From positions 1 to 39,059 of the forward strand of contig CAMWNT010000010.1 in NCBI GenBank assembly GCA_947175695.1: a stretch of DNA of 39,059 nt, in the 5' to 3' direction. Below the pieces are notes generated by a model that worked only from the letters and a program-made list of their open reading frames with translations, did no database searches and was not told the DNA's origin. Made by a program: the position numbers and the translations under genes. Each line of letters opens with the position of its first letter. Within the stretch, counting starts at the first letter, position 1. Below, in pieces: positions 9,475 to 18,524 of this stretch. This DNA comes from an uncultured Porphyromonadaceae bacterium (GTDB lineage: Bacteria; Bacteroidota; Bacteroidia; Bacteroidales; Muribaculaceae).

Positions 9475-9792
9475 ATGAGCGGGCAACTTGAATATGATGA
9501 GGATATGGCGATAGCCTTTATCCGTCGTGAAGTGGGAGATGAAGTCAGCCGGCAGTATTCCGACGACGAGATTCTCTATGTGATTGATATAATCTGGGAT
9601 TATTACGAGCGCAAAGGTCTTCTCAAGCTCAACCCTAAGGCTACGGCCGACGAGCAGCTTGACGAAGAGGCTCTGACCGCCTACGTCAGAAAGGAATTGA
9701 GCCGTGATGGCGAAATACTGATGGATCCCGATGATCTTGACAAAATCGTAAAAGCCGAACTTGATTATGAAGAATCTCTGGAAGACGCTTAG
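9475..9792 (+). CDS. Conserved-looking acidic small protein of unknown function
   Basis: 105-aa MSGQLEYDEDMAIAFIRREVGDEVSRQYSDDEILYVIDIIWDYYERKGLL...; internal ATG at 9475 fits better than the track start 9421. Confidence 0.75.
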   Translation: MSGQLEYDEDMAIAFIRREVGDEVSRQYSDDEILYVIDIIWDYYERKGLLKLNPKATADEQLDEEALTAYVRKELSRDGEILMDPDDLDKIVKAELDYEESLEDA

Positions 9793-10420
9793 CCTCTTGA
9801 TCGCAGTGGCCGTCATGGCGATCGCGCCTCTGGAGGCGTCGGCCGACAAAAACGATAACCTCGACGACATGAGCTTCGCCGAAATCCTGAATTCCGTCGA
9901 TCTCGGAAAGCAGGTGGAGCTCGTGCAGAAATTCCAGGATCGCGAGGCAAAGAATGTGCTGTTCAAAAACCGCTATATAGGCGAACAGAGCGAATGCTCG
10001 ATCGACGCGATCCGCAATCGCGAGGTGATCGTCGTCAGCATTCCGGCTCACCTTCTCTTCGGCCCCAACCAGACCGAACTTCTTGAGACTGCGTCGCGCT
10101 ATCTGGAGCCCTTCAAGCGATATATGAGCAGCAAAGACCCCGATATGTATCGGGTGCTCGCTGTCATGCACACCGACAACACCGGCTCCGAAGATTATCG
10201 CGAACAGTTGACTGTCGACCGTGCGCAGGCCGTATCGGAATGGTTTGAGGAGAACGCGCCCAACACGCAGTTTCTCTTCCCCTTCGCCATGGCCGACGAC
10301 ATGCCGCTTGTCCCGAACGACAGCTTCGAAAATCGCGACAAAAACCGCCGGCTCGAAATCTATCTTGTGCCCGGCGAGGCAATGCTGGAAAAAGCCAAGA
10401 AGGGGCGTATCGCATTCTGA
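9767..10420 (+). CDS. OmpA-family protein
   Basis: Signal peptide MKNLWKTLSLLIAVAVMAIAPLEASA; C-terminal ...VDRAQAVSEWFEEN...NRDKNRRLEIYLVPG OmpA-like domain; overlaps the upstream ORF. Confidence 0.8.
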   Translation: MKNLWKTLSLLIAVAVMAIAPLEASADKNDNLDDMSFAEILNSVDLGKQVELVQKFQDREAKNVLFKNRYIGEQSECSIDAIRNREVIVVSIPAHLLFGPNQTELLETASRYLEPFKRYMSSKDPDMYRVLAVMHTDNTGSEDYREQLTVDRAQAVSEWFEENAPNTQFLFPFAMADDMPLVPNDSFENRDKNRRLEIYLVPGEAMLEKAKKGRIAF

Positions 10421-10476
10421 TTTCAGAACGCACCGCCATTTTAATTTTCAAATTCCAACTGAAATTCCCGACTGAA

Positions 10477-11643
10477 TTGAATCCCACTCCTTATTATATC
10501 GTCTATGAAGACAAGCTCCGCCGCAACATGGAGCTGCTTCAGGATGTCAGCCGCCGTTCGGGCGTGAAGATCATCATGGCCTTCAAGGCCAACGCGCTCT
10601 GGAAGACATTCCCCATCATTAAGGAATATTTTCAGGCTTCCACAGCTTCCTCGCTCAACGAGATGCGACTCTCGCTCGACTATCTCGGCCATGATGTGCA
10701 CGCATATTGTCCGGTGTATACCGACGCTACGTTTCCCGAATTTCTCGCCGGATGTTCGCATATCACCTTCAACAGTGTCGCTCAATACGAGCGCTTCCGC
10801 CCGATGATCGAGGCACACAACGTTTCGGTAGGTGAAGAGGGGAGAGTGTCGGCCGGAATCAGAGTCAATCCCCGATGCAGTGTCATAGAGACGGATATCT
10901 ACAACCCCTGCCTCCCCGGAAGCCGATTCGGAGTTGAAGCTGAAAATCTCAAAGAGCTCCCCGAAGGGGTAGAGGGATTGCATTTCCATGCTCTCTGCGA
11001 ATCTTCGAGCGAAGATCTTGAGAAGGTGGTGGAAGCACTCGAAGCCCAGTTCGGCCATCTGCTGGATAAAGTCAAATGGCTAAATATGGGTGGCGGCCAT
11101 CTGATCACCCGCGAAGGCTACGACATCGATCGATTCATACGCGTAGCAGCCGATCTTCGCCGCCGCCATCCCGGACTGCAACTCATCATCGAGCCGGGCA
11201 GCGCCTTCACGTGGCAGACGGGCGACCTCGTCACGCAAGTGCTCGACGTAGTGGAAAACGCCGGAATATCGACGGCCATCATCGACGCATCTTTTGCCTG
11301 CCATATGCCCGACTGTCTTGAGATGCCATATCGTCCCGCCATAGCCGAGAGTCTTTCCGATGAAGAGGGAGAGCGCCGCCACGCAGCCGGCGAAGCCGTC
11401 TATCGCTATCGACTCGGTGGCAATTCCTGTCTTAGCGGCGATTATGTCGGCGATTGGTGGTTCGACCGTAAGCTGAACCCCGGCGACATACTGACTCTCA
11501 AAGATATGAACCACTACACGACGGTCAAGACCAACATGTTCAACGGTATCCAACACCCCTCGATCATACTCCGCAATGCCGACGGCAGCGACACGCTGCT
11601 TCGCCGATTCACATACGAAGACTATCGCGACCGCATGAGTTGA
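10477..11643 (+). CDS. nspC: Carboxynorspermidine decarboxylase (TTG start)
   Basis: PTPYYIVYEDKLRRNMELL...IIMAFKANALWKTFPII...ASTASSLNEMRL...GGGHLITREGYDIDR...FNGIQHPSI. Confidence 0.93.
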   Translation: MNPTPYYIVYEDKLRRNMELLQDVSRRSGVKIIMAFKANALWKTFPIIKEYFQASTASSLNEMRLSLDYLGHDVHAYCPVYTDATFPEFLAGCSHITFNSVAQYERFRPMIEAHNVSVGEEGRVSAGIRVNPRCSVIETDIYNPCLPGSRFGVEAENLKELPEGVEGLHFHALCESSSEDLEKVVEALEAQFGHLLDKVKWLNMGGGHLITREGYDIDRFIRVAADLRRRHPGLQLIIEPGSAFTWQTGDLVTQVLDVVENAGISTAIIDASFACHMPDCLEMPYRPAIAESLSDEEGERRHAAGEAVYRYRLGGNSCLSGDYVGDWWFDRKLNPGDILTLKDMNHYTTVKTNMFNGIQHPSIILRNADGSDTLLRRFTYEDYRDRMS

Positions 11644-11708
11644 ACCCCTCCAAAGCGAGGGCCAAGAGCCGCCTTCCAAACATTCAAACCATTTAATCTC
11701 CTGCCATT

Positions 11709-12521
11709 ATGAAACGCAATCAGATTCTGGCCACACTGCTGGCCACCGCCGCTCTCCAGATGTTCGGCTGGGGGCAGAAAGGTCACGACACAACCGCCTA
11801 TATCGCGGAATGCCATCTGACCCCCGCCGCCAAAGCTATGGTCGACAGCCTCCTTGACGGCAAATCGCTCGTCTACTACGCCAACTGGCCCGACAACGCC
11901 TGCTATACCGAGCCATATGCCTACACCAAGACATGGCACTATAAAAACATCGAAGAGGGGGAGGAATATGCCAAAGCGAAGGATATTCCCGAAGGTACGA
12001 TCGTCACCGCCCTCAACAGCCGGATCGATGTGCTCAACGATCCGGCCTCAACCCGCGATGAAAAATGGCTCGCGCTTGTGTTGACAGTCCATTTCCTCGG
12101 TGATATCCATCAGCCGATGCATATGGGACGCTATGTCGACCGCGGCGGCAATCGTCATAATATAAAATTCTTCGGATCAGGCACAAATCTCCACACTGTC
12201 TGGGATACTCGTCTCCCCGAAGCGGCTCACAAATGGAGCTACACTGAATGGCAGAACAACATCGACCGCGCGACTCCCGAAGAAGAGAAAGCAATCGTCG
12301 CGGGCGGCACTCCCTATTCATGGGGTGAAGAGACCTACGAAATCTGCAAGAAAGTCTATGAGGCGACTCCCGAAGGGACAAACGTCGCCTACGATTACAT
12401 AGCCGACTGGACCCCCACCATAGAACTCCAGTATCTGCGTGGAGGCCTGCGTCTGGCCGACATTCTCAACACTGTGTTCGACCCCGAATATCAGCCCCTT
12501 AACGGAATGAATCTCCGATAA
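11709..12521 (+). CDS. S1/P1 nuclease
   Basis: FGWGQKGHDTTAYIAECHLTPAAKA; VHFLGDIHQPMHMGRYVDRGGNRHNIKFFGSGTNLHTVWDT, zinc-dependent S1/P1 motifs. Confidence 0.93.
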   Translation: MKRNQILATLLATAALQMFGWGQKGHDTTAYIAECHLTPAAKAMVDSLLDGKSLVYYANWPDNACYTEPYAYTKTWHYKNIEEGEEYAKAKDIPEGTIVTALNSRIDVLNDPASTRDEKWLALVLTVHFLGDIHQPMHMGRYVDRGGNRHNIKFFGSGTNLHTVWDTRLPEAAHKWSYTEWQNNIDRATPEEEKAIVAGGTPYSWGEETYEICKKVYEATPEGTNVAYDYIADWTPTIELQYLRGGLRLADILNTVFDPEYQPLNGMNLR

Positions 12522-12563
12522 GACGCGCCGACTCTCCCCCCGAGGCAATCAATCATTGAACTT

Positions 12564-13040
12564 ATGCAACTCCCACCATTGAATCTTCCACCCATGAGCC
12601 TGCGAACCAGGATCGAAGGCGACCTGCTCAAGGTCTACGACAGATTGCGCGGCAAATATGTGGCGCTGACTCCCGAAGAATTCGTGCGCCAGCACTTTGT
12701 GGAGTATATGGTGGAGCATCTGCATTATCCCGCATCGGTGATGGCCAATGAGATCGGCATTGAGCTCAACGGCCGGAAAAAGCGTTGCGACACTGTGGTG
12801 TTCGGCAGCGACATGCATCCGCTGATGATTGTGGAGTATAAGGCTCCCGGAGTGAATGTGACTCAAGACGTATTCGACCAGATCGTGCGCTACAATATGT
12901 CGCTCCGCGCGCGCTATCTCGTGGTCAGCAACGGATTGCGTCATTTCTGCTGTGTGATTGATTATGCGACATCCGCCTATCAATTCATCCCCCGCATCCC
13001 CGACTACCGCGACCTGCGGGGCGTCGCGAGCGACAACTGA
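12564..13040 (+). CDS. Type I restriction enzyme R N-terminal-like (HsdR_N, PD-(D/E)XK) domain protein
   Basis: LTPEEFVRQHFVEYMVEHLHYP...KKRCDTVVFGSDMHPLMIVEYKAPG (D...E-x-K). Confidence 0.85.
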   Translation: MQLPPLNLPPMSLRTRIEGDLLKVYDRLRGKYVALTPEEFVRQHFVEYMVEHLHYPASVMANEIGIELNGRKKRCDTVVFGSDMHPLMIVEYKAPGVNVTQDVFDQIVRYNMSLRARYLVVSNGLRHFCCVIDYATSAYQFIPRIPDYRDLRGVASDN

Positions 13041-13059
13041 TCTCCTCAACTTGTGTATT

Positions 13060-15453
13060 ATGAATTATCTTGACATACTCAACGACCAGCAGCGTGAAGC
13101 CGTCGTCTACAACGACGGCCCTTCGCTCGTCATAGCCGGCGCCGGGTCGGGCAAGACCCGCGTGCTGACGTATAAAATCGTCAACCTGCTCGAAAACGGA
13201 TATGAACCCTATCGCATCCTGGCGCTGACATTCACCAACAAGGCAGCCCGCGAGATGAAAGAACGCATCATGCAAGCCGCCGGCGAGAAAGTGGCCTCGC
13301 GACTCTGGATGGGTACGTTTCACTCCATATTCCTGCGCATACTGCGCCGGCATTCGGAACTGATAGGTTTTCGTCGCGATTTCACGATCTACGATTCCAC
13401 CGATTCGCGCTCGCTGATCAAGATGATTGTCAAAGATCTCGGTCTCGACGAAAAGATCTACAAGCCGGCGAGTGTGGCATCCTATATATCGAATCTGAAA
13501 AACGCGCTCATATCGGCCGAACAGTATAATGCCGACCCCTCCAACCTCGACGCCGACCGTAAGGCAAAGCGACCCATGCTCGGACGGATCTTCCAGCTCT
13601 ATGCCGATAGATGCCGGATTGCCGGGGCAATGGACTTCGACGATATCCTTTACTACATGAATATCCTGCTGCGCGACAACCAGGAGGTGCTTCGCCATTA
13701 TCAGGACTTCTTCAAGTATATACTTGTCGACGAATATCAAGACACCAACTTCGCCCAGCATCTCATCATCTCCCAGCTCGCCGGAATGCGCAAGCATCTC
13801 TGCGTGGTGGGCGACGACGCGCAAAGCATATATTCATTCCGCGGGGCCGACATCGCCCATATACTCACTATGGAGCGGAAATACCCCGGACTGAGGATCT
13901 TCAAGCTCGAACGCAACTACCGCTCTACGCAAAACATCATCAATGCTGCCGGATCGCTCATCGAGAAAAACCGCCATCAGATGCGAAAGAACGTGTATAG
14001 CGAAAACGAGCCGGGGGATCCGATCACTGTCATGAGCACATATTCGGATATCGAAGAGGCCTATCTCGTGGCCAATATGATAACCCAATCGAAATATACG
14101 GCCCACGACAGCTATGATGAATATGCGATTCTTTATCGCACCAACGCCCAATCGCGTGTGCTTGAGGAATCGCTCCGCAAACGAAATATCCCTTACCGCA
14201 TCTACGGCGGCCTCTCGTTTTATCAGCGCAAGGAGATCAAAGACGCCATCTGCTATTTCCGCATGGCCGTCAATCCCGACGACGATGAGGCACTGCGTCG
14301 AATCATCAACTATCCGGCGCGCGGAATCGGTGACACTACGCTCAAGCGCCTGCAGGAAGCCGCCAATGAGAAGGGCGTCAGTCTTTGGGCTGTCATATGC
14401 GATCCCGATGGTTACGAGGCCAAAGTGGCGTCGGCTGCCCGCAAAAAGCTTGAGGTGTTTCGCGCGATGGTGCAGGAATTTATCGACGATTCCGGGCGCG
14501 GCTCCACAGCCTACGAACTGGGTCAACTGATCTACAACCGCTCCGGACTGCTGACATCGCTCGCCCACGACAATACTCCCGAGACGATCTCCCGACAGGA
14601 AAACCTCAGCGAACTGCTTGCAGGATTGAAAGACTTTGTCGATACGCGACTCGAATCAGGAGAGGAAGATGTGTCGCTCAGTGCATTCCTTAGCGAGGTG
14701 CAGCTTTCGACCGACCAGGACGAGAATCAAGACGATGATGAGCCGAAAGTAACACTCATGACGGCTCATGCCGCAAAGGGCTTGGAATTCAAGCATGTGT
14801 ATATTGTCGGGGTAGAGGAAGAGCTATTCCCGTCGGCGATGAGTATGGATTCGCTGACGCAAGTGGAGGAAGAGCGGCGATTGCTCTATGTGGCGATCAC
14901 GCGTGCGAAATCCACTTGTGTGATGACCTACGCATCATCGCGCTTCCGCAACGGCCAGACGGTCATGACGCGGCCCTCGCGCTTCATAGGCGACATCGAC
15001 ACGCGATATCTCCATCTGCGCACATCGAGCGATCTGGGGAAAGGCTCCACCGACAAACCCGCGTTTCTTGATCCCCGAGCGTCCTACCGCCAGTCGCAGA
15101 CATCATCCGCGCCGTCATCGCGACCTTACTCCGCCGGATCGCAATCGTCGTGGTCGCGTCCTGCCGCCGGGACTACGATAGCTTCGTCGGCATCACGTCC
15201 GCAAGGCGATACTTCGCGCCGAGTCACGATGCGTCGCGATGCGGAAAGTCCGACGGCGCAGAAACTCGCGAGCGTGACTACGGCAGCCGGAGAAGTCCGG
15301 GTCGGCTCAACGATCGAGCACAAGAAATTCGGTCGCGGTCGCGTAATGCGCATCGAGCGGGTCAGCGACAACGATATGATAATGGTCGACTTCGGAGTGG
15401 TCGGCGTCAAGAAGCTCCTTCTCCGCTTCGCCGTATTCACCATCATCGGCTAA
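13060..15453 (+). CDS. pcrA: UvrD/PcrA-type ATP-dependent DNA helicase
   Basis: MNYLDILNDQQREAVVYNDGPSLVIAGAGSGKTRVLTYKI; ILVDEYQDTN; VVGDDAQSIYSFRGAD; TAHAAKGLEF; YVAITRAKS; PcrA-like C-terminal tail. Confidence 0.95.
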   Translation: MNYLDILNDQQREAVVYNDGPSLVIAGAGSGKTRVLTYKIVNLLENGYEPYRILALTFTNKAAREMKERIMQAAGEKVASRLWMGTFHSIFLRILRRHSELIGFRRDFTIYDSTDSRSLIKMIVKDLGLDEKIYKPASVASYISNLKNALISAEQYNADPSNLDADRKAKRPMLGRIFQLYADRCRIAGAMDFDDILYYMNILLRDNQEVLRHYQDFFKYILVDEYQDTNFAQHLIISQLAGMRKHLCVVGDDAQSIYSFRGADIAHILTMERKYPGLRIFKLERNYRSTQNIINAAGSLIEKNRHQMRKNVYSENEPGDPITVMSTYSDIEEAYLVANMITQSKYTAHDSYDEYAILYRTNAQSRVLEESLRKRNIPYRIYGGLSFYQRKEIKDAICYFRMAVNPDDDEALRRIINYPARGIGDTTLKRLQEAANEKGVSLWAVICDPDGYEAKVASAARKKLEVFRAMVQEFIDDSGRGSTAYELGQLIYNRSGLLTSLAHDNTPETISRQENLSELLAGLKDFVDTRLESGEEDVSLSAFLSEVQLSTDQDENQDDDEPKVTLMTAHAAKGLEFKHVYIVGVEEELFPSAMSMDSLTQVEEERRLLYVAITRAKSTCVMTYASSRFRNGQTVMTRPSRFIGDIDTRYLHLRTSSDLGKGSTDKPAFLDPRASYRQSQTSSAPSSRPYSAGSQSSWSRPAAGTTIASSASRPQGDTSRRVTMRRDAESPTAQKLASVTTAAGEVRVGSTIEHKKFGRGRVMRIERVSDNDMIMVDFGVVGVKKLLLRFAVFTIIG

Positions 15454-15480
15454 ATCTCAAACCCCTAAAGCCCGTATCTT

Positions 15481-15537
15481 GATTAATCATGATTAATCAT
15501 GTTACGCCTAAAACCTAAAACCTAAAACCTAACCCCC
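15481..15537. repeat. Two GATTAATCAT decamers followed by a CCTAAAA heptamer tandem repeat abutting the lipA start
   Basis: GATTAATCAT at 15481-15490 and 15491-15500; CCTAAAA at 15507-15513, 15514-15520 and 15521-15527, then CCTAACCCCC; ATG at 15538. Confidence 0.85.
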
Positions 15538-16401
15538 ATGAAACAAACAGAAACCGTCGATTTCCGTCGCAAACCGGAATGGCTTAAGATCCGACTTCCG
15601 CGAGGATTCAAAACTTCGCAGGTGGTCGGTCTGCTCAATGAGAAACATCTTCACACAATTTGCAGCTCCGGCATGTGTCCCAATCGCGGGGAATGTTGGG
15701 GTGCCGGCACCGCCACATTCATGATCGGCGGCGATGTATGCACTCGTTGTTGCCGCTATTGCAACGTTCGCCATGGCAAGCCCGAAGCGATCAACGAGCG
15801 CGAGATAGACGATATCGTCCACTCCGTGCGCGAACTCGCGCTGCGACATGTAGTGGTCACGTCGGTCGACCGCGACGACCTCCCCGATCTCGGTGCGACG
15901 CATTGGGCCAATCTGATTCGACGACTCAAGCAGGAATGTCCGGGCGTCACAATGGAGGTGCTTATCCCCGATTTTCAGGGTAGACTCGATCTCGTCGACA
16001 TGGTCATAGCCGAACGTCCCGACGTCATTTCCCACAATATGGAGACTGTGCGACGACTGACCCCCGACGTCAGAAGCGTCGCCACCTACGATTGCTCGCT
16101 GAAAGTGATCGAACACATAGCCGCCTCCGGCATTCGCAGCAAGAGCGGCATCATGCTCGGGTTGGGAGAGACGGAAGAGGAGGTGATCGAAACTATGGAC
16201 GATCTTCGCCGTGTGGGATGCGAGGTGATGACGATCGGTCAATATCTCCAGCCGACGAAAAACCACTATCCACTGCAGGCGTATATCACTCCCGAGAAGT
16301 TTGCCGAATACGCCCGGATCGGTAAAGAAAAAGGGTTCCGTCATATCGAATCCGCACCGATGGTCAGATCAAGCTATCATGCCGAGCGCCATGTTCACTG
16401 A
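15538..16401 (+). CDS. lipA: Lipoyl synthase
   Basis: CSSGMCPNRGECWGAGTATFMIGGDVCTRCCRYCNVRHGKP, radical SAM and auxiliary cluster cysteines; MLGLGETEEEVIETMDDLR. Confidence 0.97.
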   Translation: MKQTETVDFRRKPEWLKIRLPRGFKTSQVVGLLNEKHLHTICSSGMCPNRGECWGAGTATFMIGGDVCTRCCRYCNVRHGKPEAINEREIDDIVHSVRELALRHVVVTSVDRDDLPDLGATHWANLIRRLKQECPGVTMEVLIPDFQGRLDLVDMVIAERPDVISHNMETVRRLTPDVRSVATYDCSLKVIEHIAASGIRSKSGIMLGLGETEEEVIETMDDLRRVGCEVMTIGQYLQPTKNHYPLQAYITPEKFAEYARIGKEKGFRHIESAPMVRSSYHAERHVH

Positions 16402-17134
16402 TATCTATATCCCGACTGAAGCCGAATTGGTCGCCATGTCGGAGCGCCTCGGCATCGAGATTGAAATCTGCGACGGACTGCAAGACTATGGCCGGATGCT
16501 CGATTATCAGCGTGAGCTGTTTGCCGCCAACGTAGCCGCCAAAAGGGAGGGGCGTGAGGTGGCGGAACGGCTTATCATGCTCGAACACAGTCCGGTGGTC
16601 ACACTCGGGAGGCATGCAAAGGAATCGAATGTACTGGTGTCGGAGGCTTTATTGCGCCAACGCGGTGTCGGGCTCTACCATATCGAGCGCGGAGGCGACG
16701 TCACGTATCACGGCCCGGGTCAGCTCGTGGTCTATCCGCTGATCGACCTCGAGAAGCATGGCCTGGGAGTGAAGGCCTATGTTGATCTGCTTGAAGAGTC
16801 GGTCATACGCACAATCGCACGCTTCGGCATCAAAGGCGAAAGGGTAGAGGGTGCTTCGGGGGTATGGATCGGTAGGTCGACCCCTGCGGAGCGCAAGATA
16901 TGCGCCCTCGGGGTGAAATGCAGTCGCCATGTCACCATGCACGGTCTTGCGCTCAATGTCAACACCGATCTCGAAGGCTTCCGGCTCATCAACCCCTGTG
17001 GATTCATGGAAAAGGGGGTGACGTCGATGGCAGCCGAATGCGGCGCTCCGCTCGACTTCGCTGCAGTACGCAATGTACTTGCCGAAGAATTGCTCCGATT
17101 GCTCAATCGCACCGGATCGCCCGCCCCCCTCTAA
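16379..17134 (+). CDS. lipB: Lipoyl(octanoyl) transferase
   Basis: VVTLGRHAKESNVL, RGGDVTYHGPGQLVVYPLIDL, GVKCSRHVTMHGLALNV; overlaps the lipA 3' end. Confidence 0.96.
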   Translation: MPSAMFTDIYIPTEAELVAMSERLGIEIEICDGLQDYGRMLDYQRELFAANVAAKREGREVAERLIMLEHSPVVTLGRHAKESNVLVSEALLRQRGVGLYHIERGGDVTYHGPGQLVVYPLIDLEKHGLGVKAYVDLLEESVIRTIARFGIKGERVEGASGVWIGRSTPAERKICALGVKCSRHVTMHGLALNVNTDLEGFRLINPCGFMEKGVTSMAAECGAPLDFAAVRNVLAEELLRLLNRTGSPAPL

Positions 17135-17165
17135 GAATCCTCTTTGAGTGAATGGAAGTTTAAAC
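17133..17165. repeat. Left copy of the 33-bp direct repeat flanking the LRR gene
   Basis: AAGAATCCTCTTTGAGTGAATGGAAGTTTAAAC; one mismatch to 18622-18654. Confidence 0.95.
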
Positions 17166-17218
17166 GTGATAAGCCATGACCATCTGAAAAAATAATTTGA
17201 GTAAAAAAATAAAAAATA

Positions 17219-17249
17219 TTTGTAATTGTTGAAATATTTATTAACTTTG
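17219..17249 (+). promoter_or_regulatory. Promoter TTTG-N19-TAACTTTG inside the repeat-bounded segment
   Basis: TTTG 17219-17222, TAACTTTG 17242-17249, spacer 19. Confidence 0.65.
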
Positions 17250-17293
17250 CGATCAATACACAGACAATCCGTGCTACGCCAAGCGAATGGGTA

Positions 17294-17401
17294 ATGAGTC
17301 ATCTAAAGACATCAATCTCACTTTCTCCGGCTAAAGGTGTCTACATAGTCACTCTTTTTGCGAATGGAGTGGCCGTTGGAAATCAAAAAGTTATGAAATA
17401 A
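17294..17401 (+). pseudogene. Orphan C-terminal sorting-tail-like ORF (35 aa)
   Basis: MSHLKTSISLSPAKGVYIVTLFANGVAVGNQKVMK* resembles the final strands of type IX secretion/Por-type C-terminal domains (L..GVYIV.L..NG....QK...K). Confidence 0.55.
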
Positions 17402-17420
17402 TTACTAACCAAACATTGTT

Positions 17421-18518
17421 ATGAGAACAAAAACTGAAACTAAATTCGGCATCCGTGTTTTTGTCTGCGTGTTTTTGATCACTCTCGTCAGCCTAATGCC
17501 GACAGCTGCAAATGCATGGTGGTCGTTTGAAGATTTTTCGGAGCTTACAGAGGAAGATTGGAACTATGTACGCGATTTGAAATATGATAATAGTGGAGTA
17601 TATTATCAATGTTTCATCATTGAGACATTCCCTGTTCAACTTGAAGTCTTGGCTGATCCAAGACATGCGGATTTGACAGAGGTCATAATCCCGGAATCAA
17701 TCCCCGATTTGATTAACTCTATTTGGACTGCTGAGCCGTTGCAATATACTAAAATGAAATTTGTGCCTGCTGTAGTCGGTAAAGTAGGAGCTAGAGCGTT
17801 TTATAAATCAAAGATTGAAAAAATTTCACTATCATCCACTGTTAAATTTATTGGCGATAGAGCTTTTGAAAGCTCATCACTTGAAAATATCACTATTCCC
17901 GAGGGTGTCGTATTTATCGGCGACAGAGCATTTGCGCGGTCCAGACTTAAAGATATTGTCATTCCGGAATCAATAAAGTATCTTGGAGCAGGGTGTTTTT
18001 ACGGATGCGCAACAATGGGGACAGTAGTGCTTCCGTCAACTCTTGAGCGCTTGAACGGCGAGACATTCGCTAATGCTTATCCTACCGATATTTATTGTTA
18101 TGCTGAGAATCCTCCATTAGCGTCAATCAGCGATTTTTCAATTTTTGAAAGCAAAAATATGCTTGACTGCCTTCCCGATGGCCCTTGGGATGCCGGTACA
18201 ATACTTCATGTGCCTGCAGAGTCCATTGAACTTTATAAGTTGACAGAACCATGGAAATATTTTCCGCAAGATAGAATTGTCCCGATTGAAACAACCCAAT
18301 CCGATGAGACATATTCGGATCGTGATGATATGAGTTATGTTGTGGCAAATGGTGAAATTTCTGTATTCGGAGCGGAAAACGATATTATCGAAATTTTTGC
18401 GGTAGACGGCAGGCGTCTCGCATTCCATCAATTCACCTCACCTTCCTCATTCGTTTATCATGGAGCAGGAGTTATTATCCTATCTTTCAATGGGAAATCG
18501 CTCAAAATATCGCTCTAA
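17421..18518 (+). CDS. BspA-like leucine-rich repeat (LRR_5) surface/secreted protein
   Basis: Signal peptide to TAANA; repeats such as KISLSSTVKFIGDRAFESSSLENITIPEGVVFIGDRAFARSRLKDIVIPESIKYLGAGCF; AT-rich codon usage unlike its neighbours. Confidence 0.88.
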   Translation: MRTKTETKFGIRVFVCVFLITLVSLMPTAANAWWSFEDFSELTEEDWNYVRDLKYDNSGVYYQCFIIETFPVQLEVLADPRHADLTEVIIPESIPDLINSIWTAEPLQYTKMKFVPAVVGKVGARAFYKSKIEKISLSSTVKFIGDRAFESSSLENITIPEGVVFIGDRAFARSRLKDIVIPESIKYLGAGCFYGCATMGTVVLPSTLERLNGETFANAYPTDIYCYAENPPLASISDFSIFESKNMLDCLPDGPWDAGTILHVPAESIELYKLTEPWKYFPQDRIVPIETTQSDETYSDRDDMSYVVANGEISVFGAENDIIEIFAVDGRRLAFHQFTSPSSFVYHGAGVIILSFNGKSLKISL

Positions 18519-18524
18519 GAGTAT

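Noticed and set aside
15490-15535. CCTAAAA array as a true telomere or chromosome end
   Set aside because: Only about three units, internal to a co-directional gene run; resemblance to telomeric repeats is superficial.
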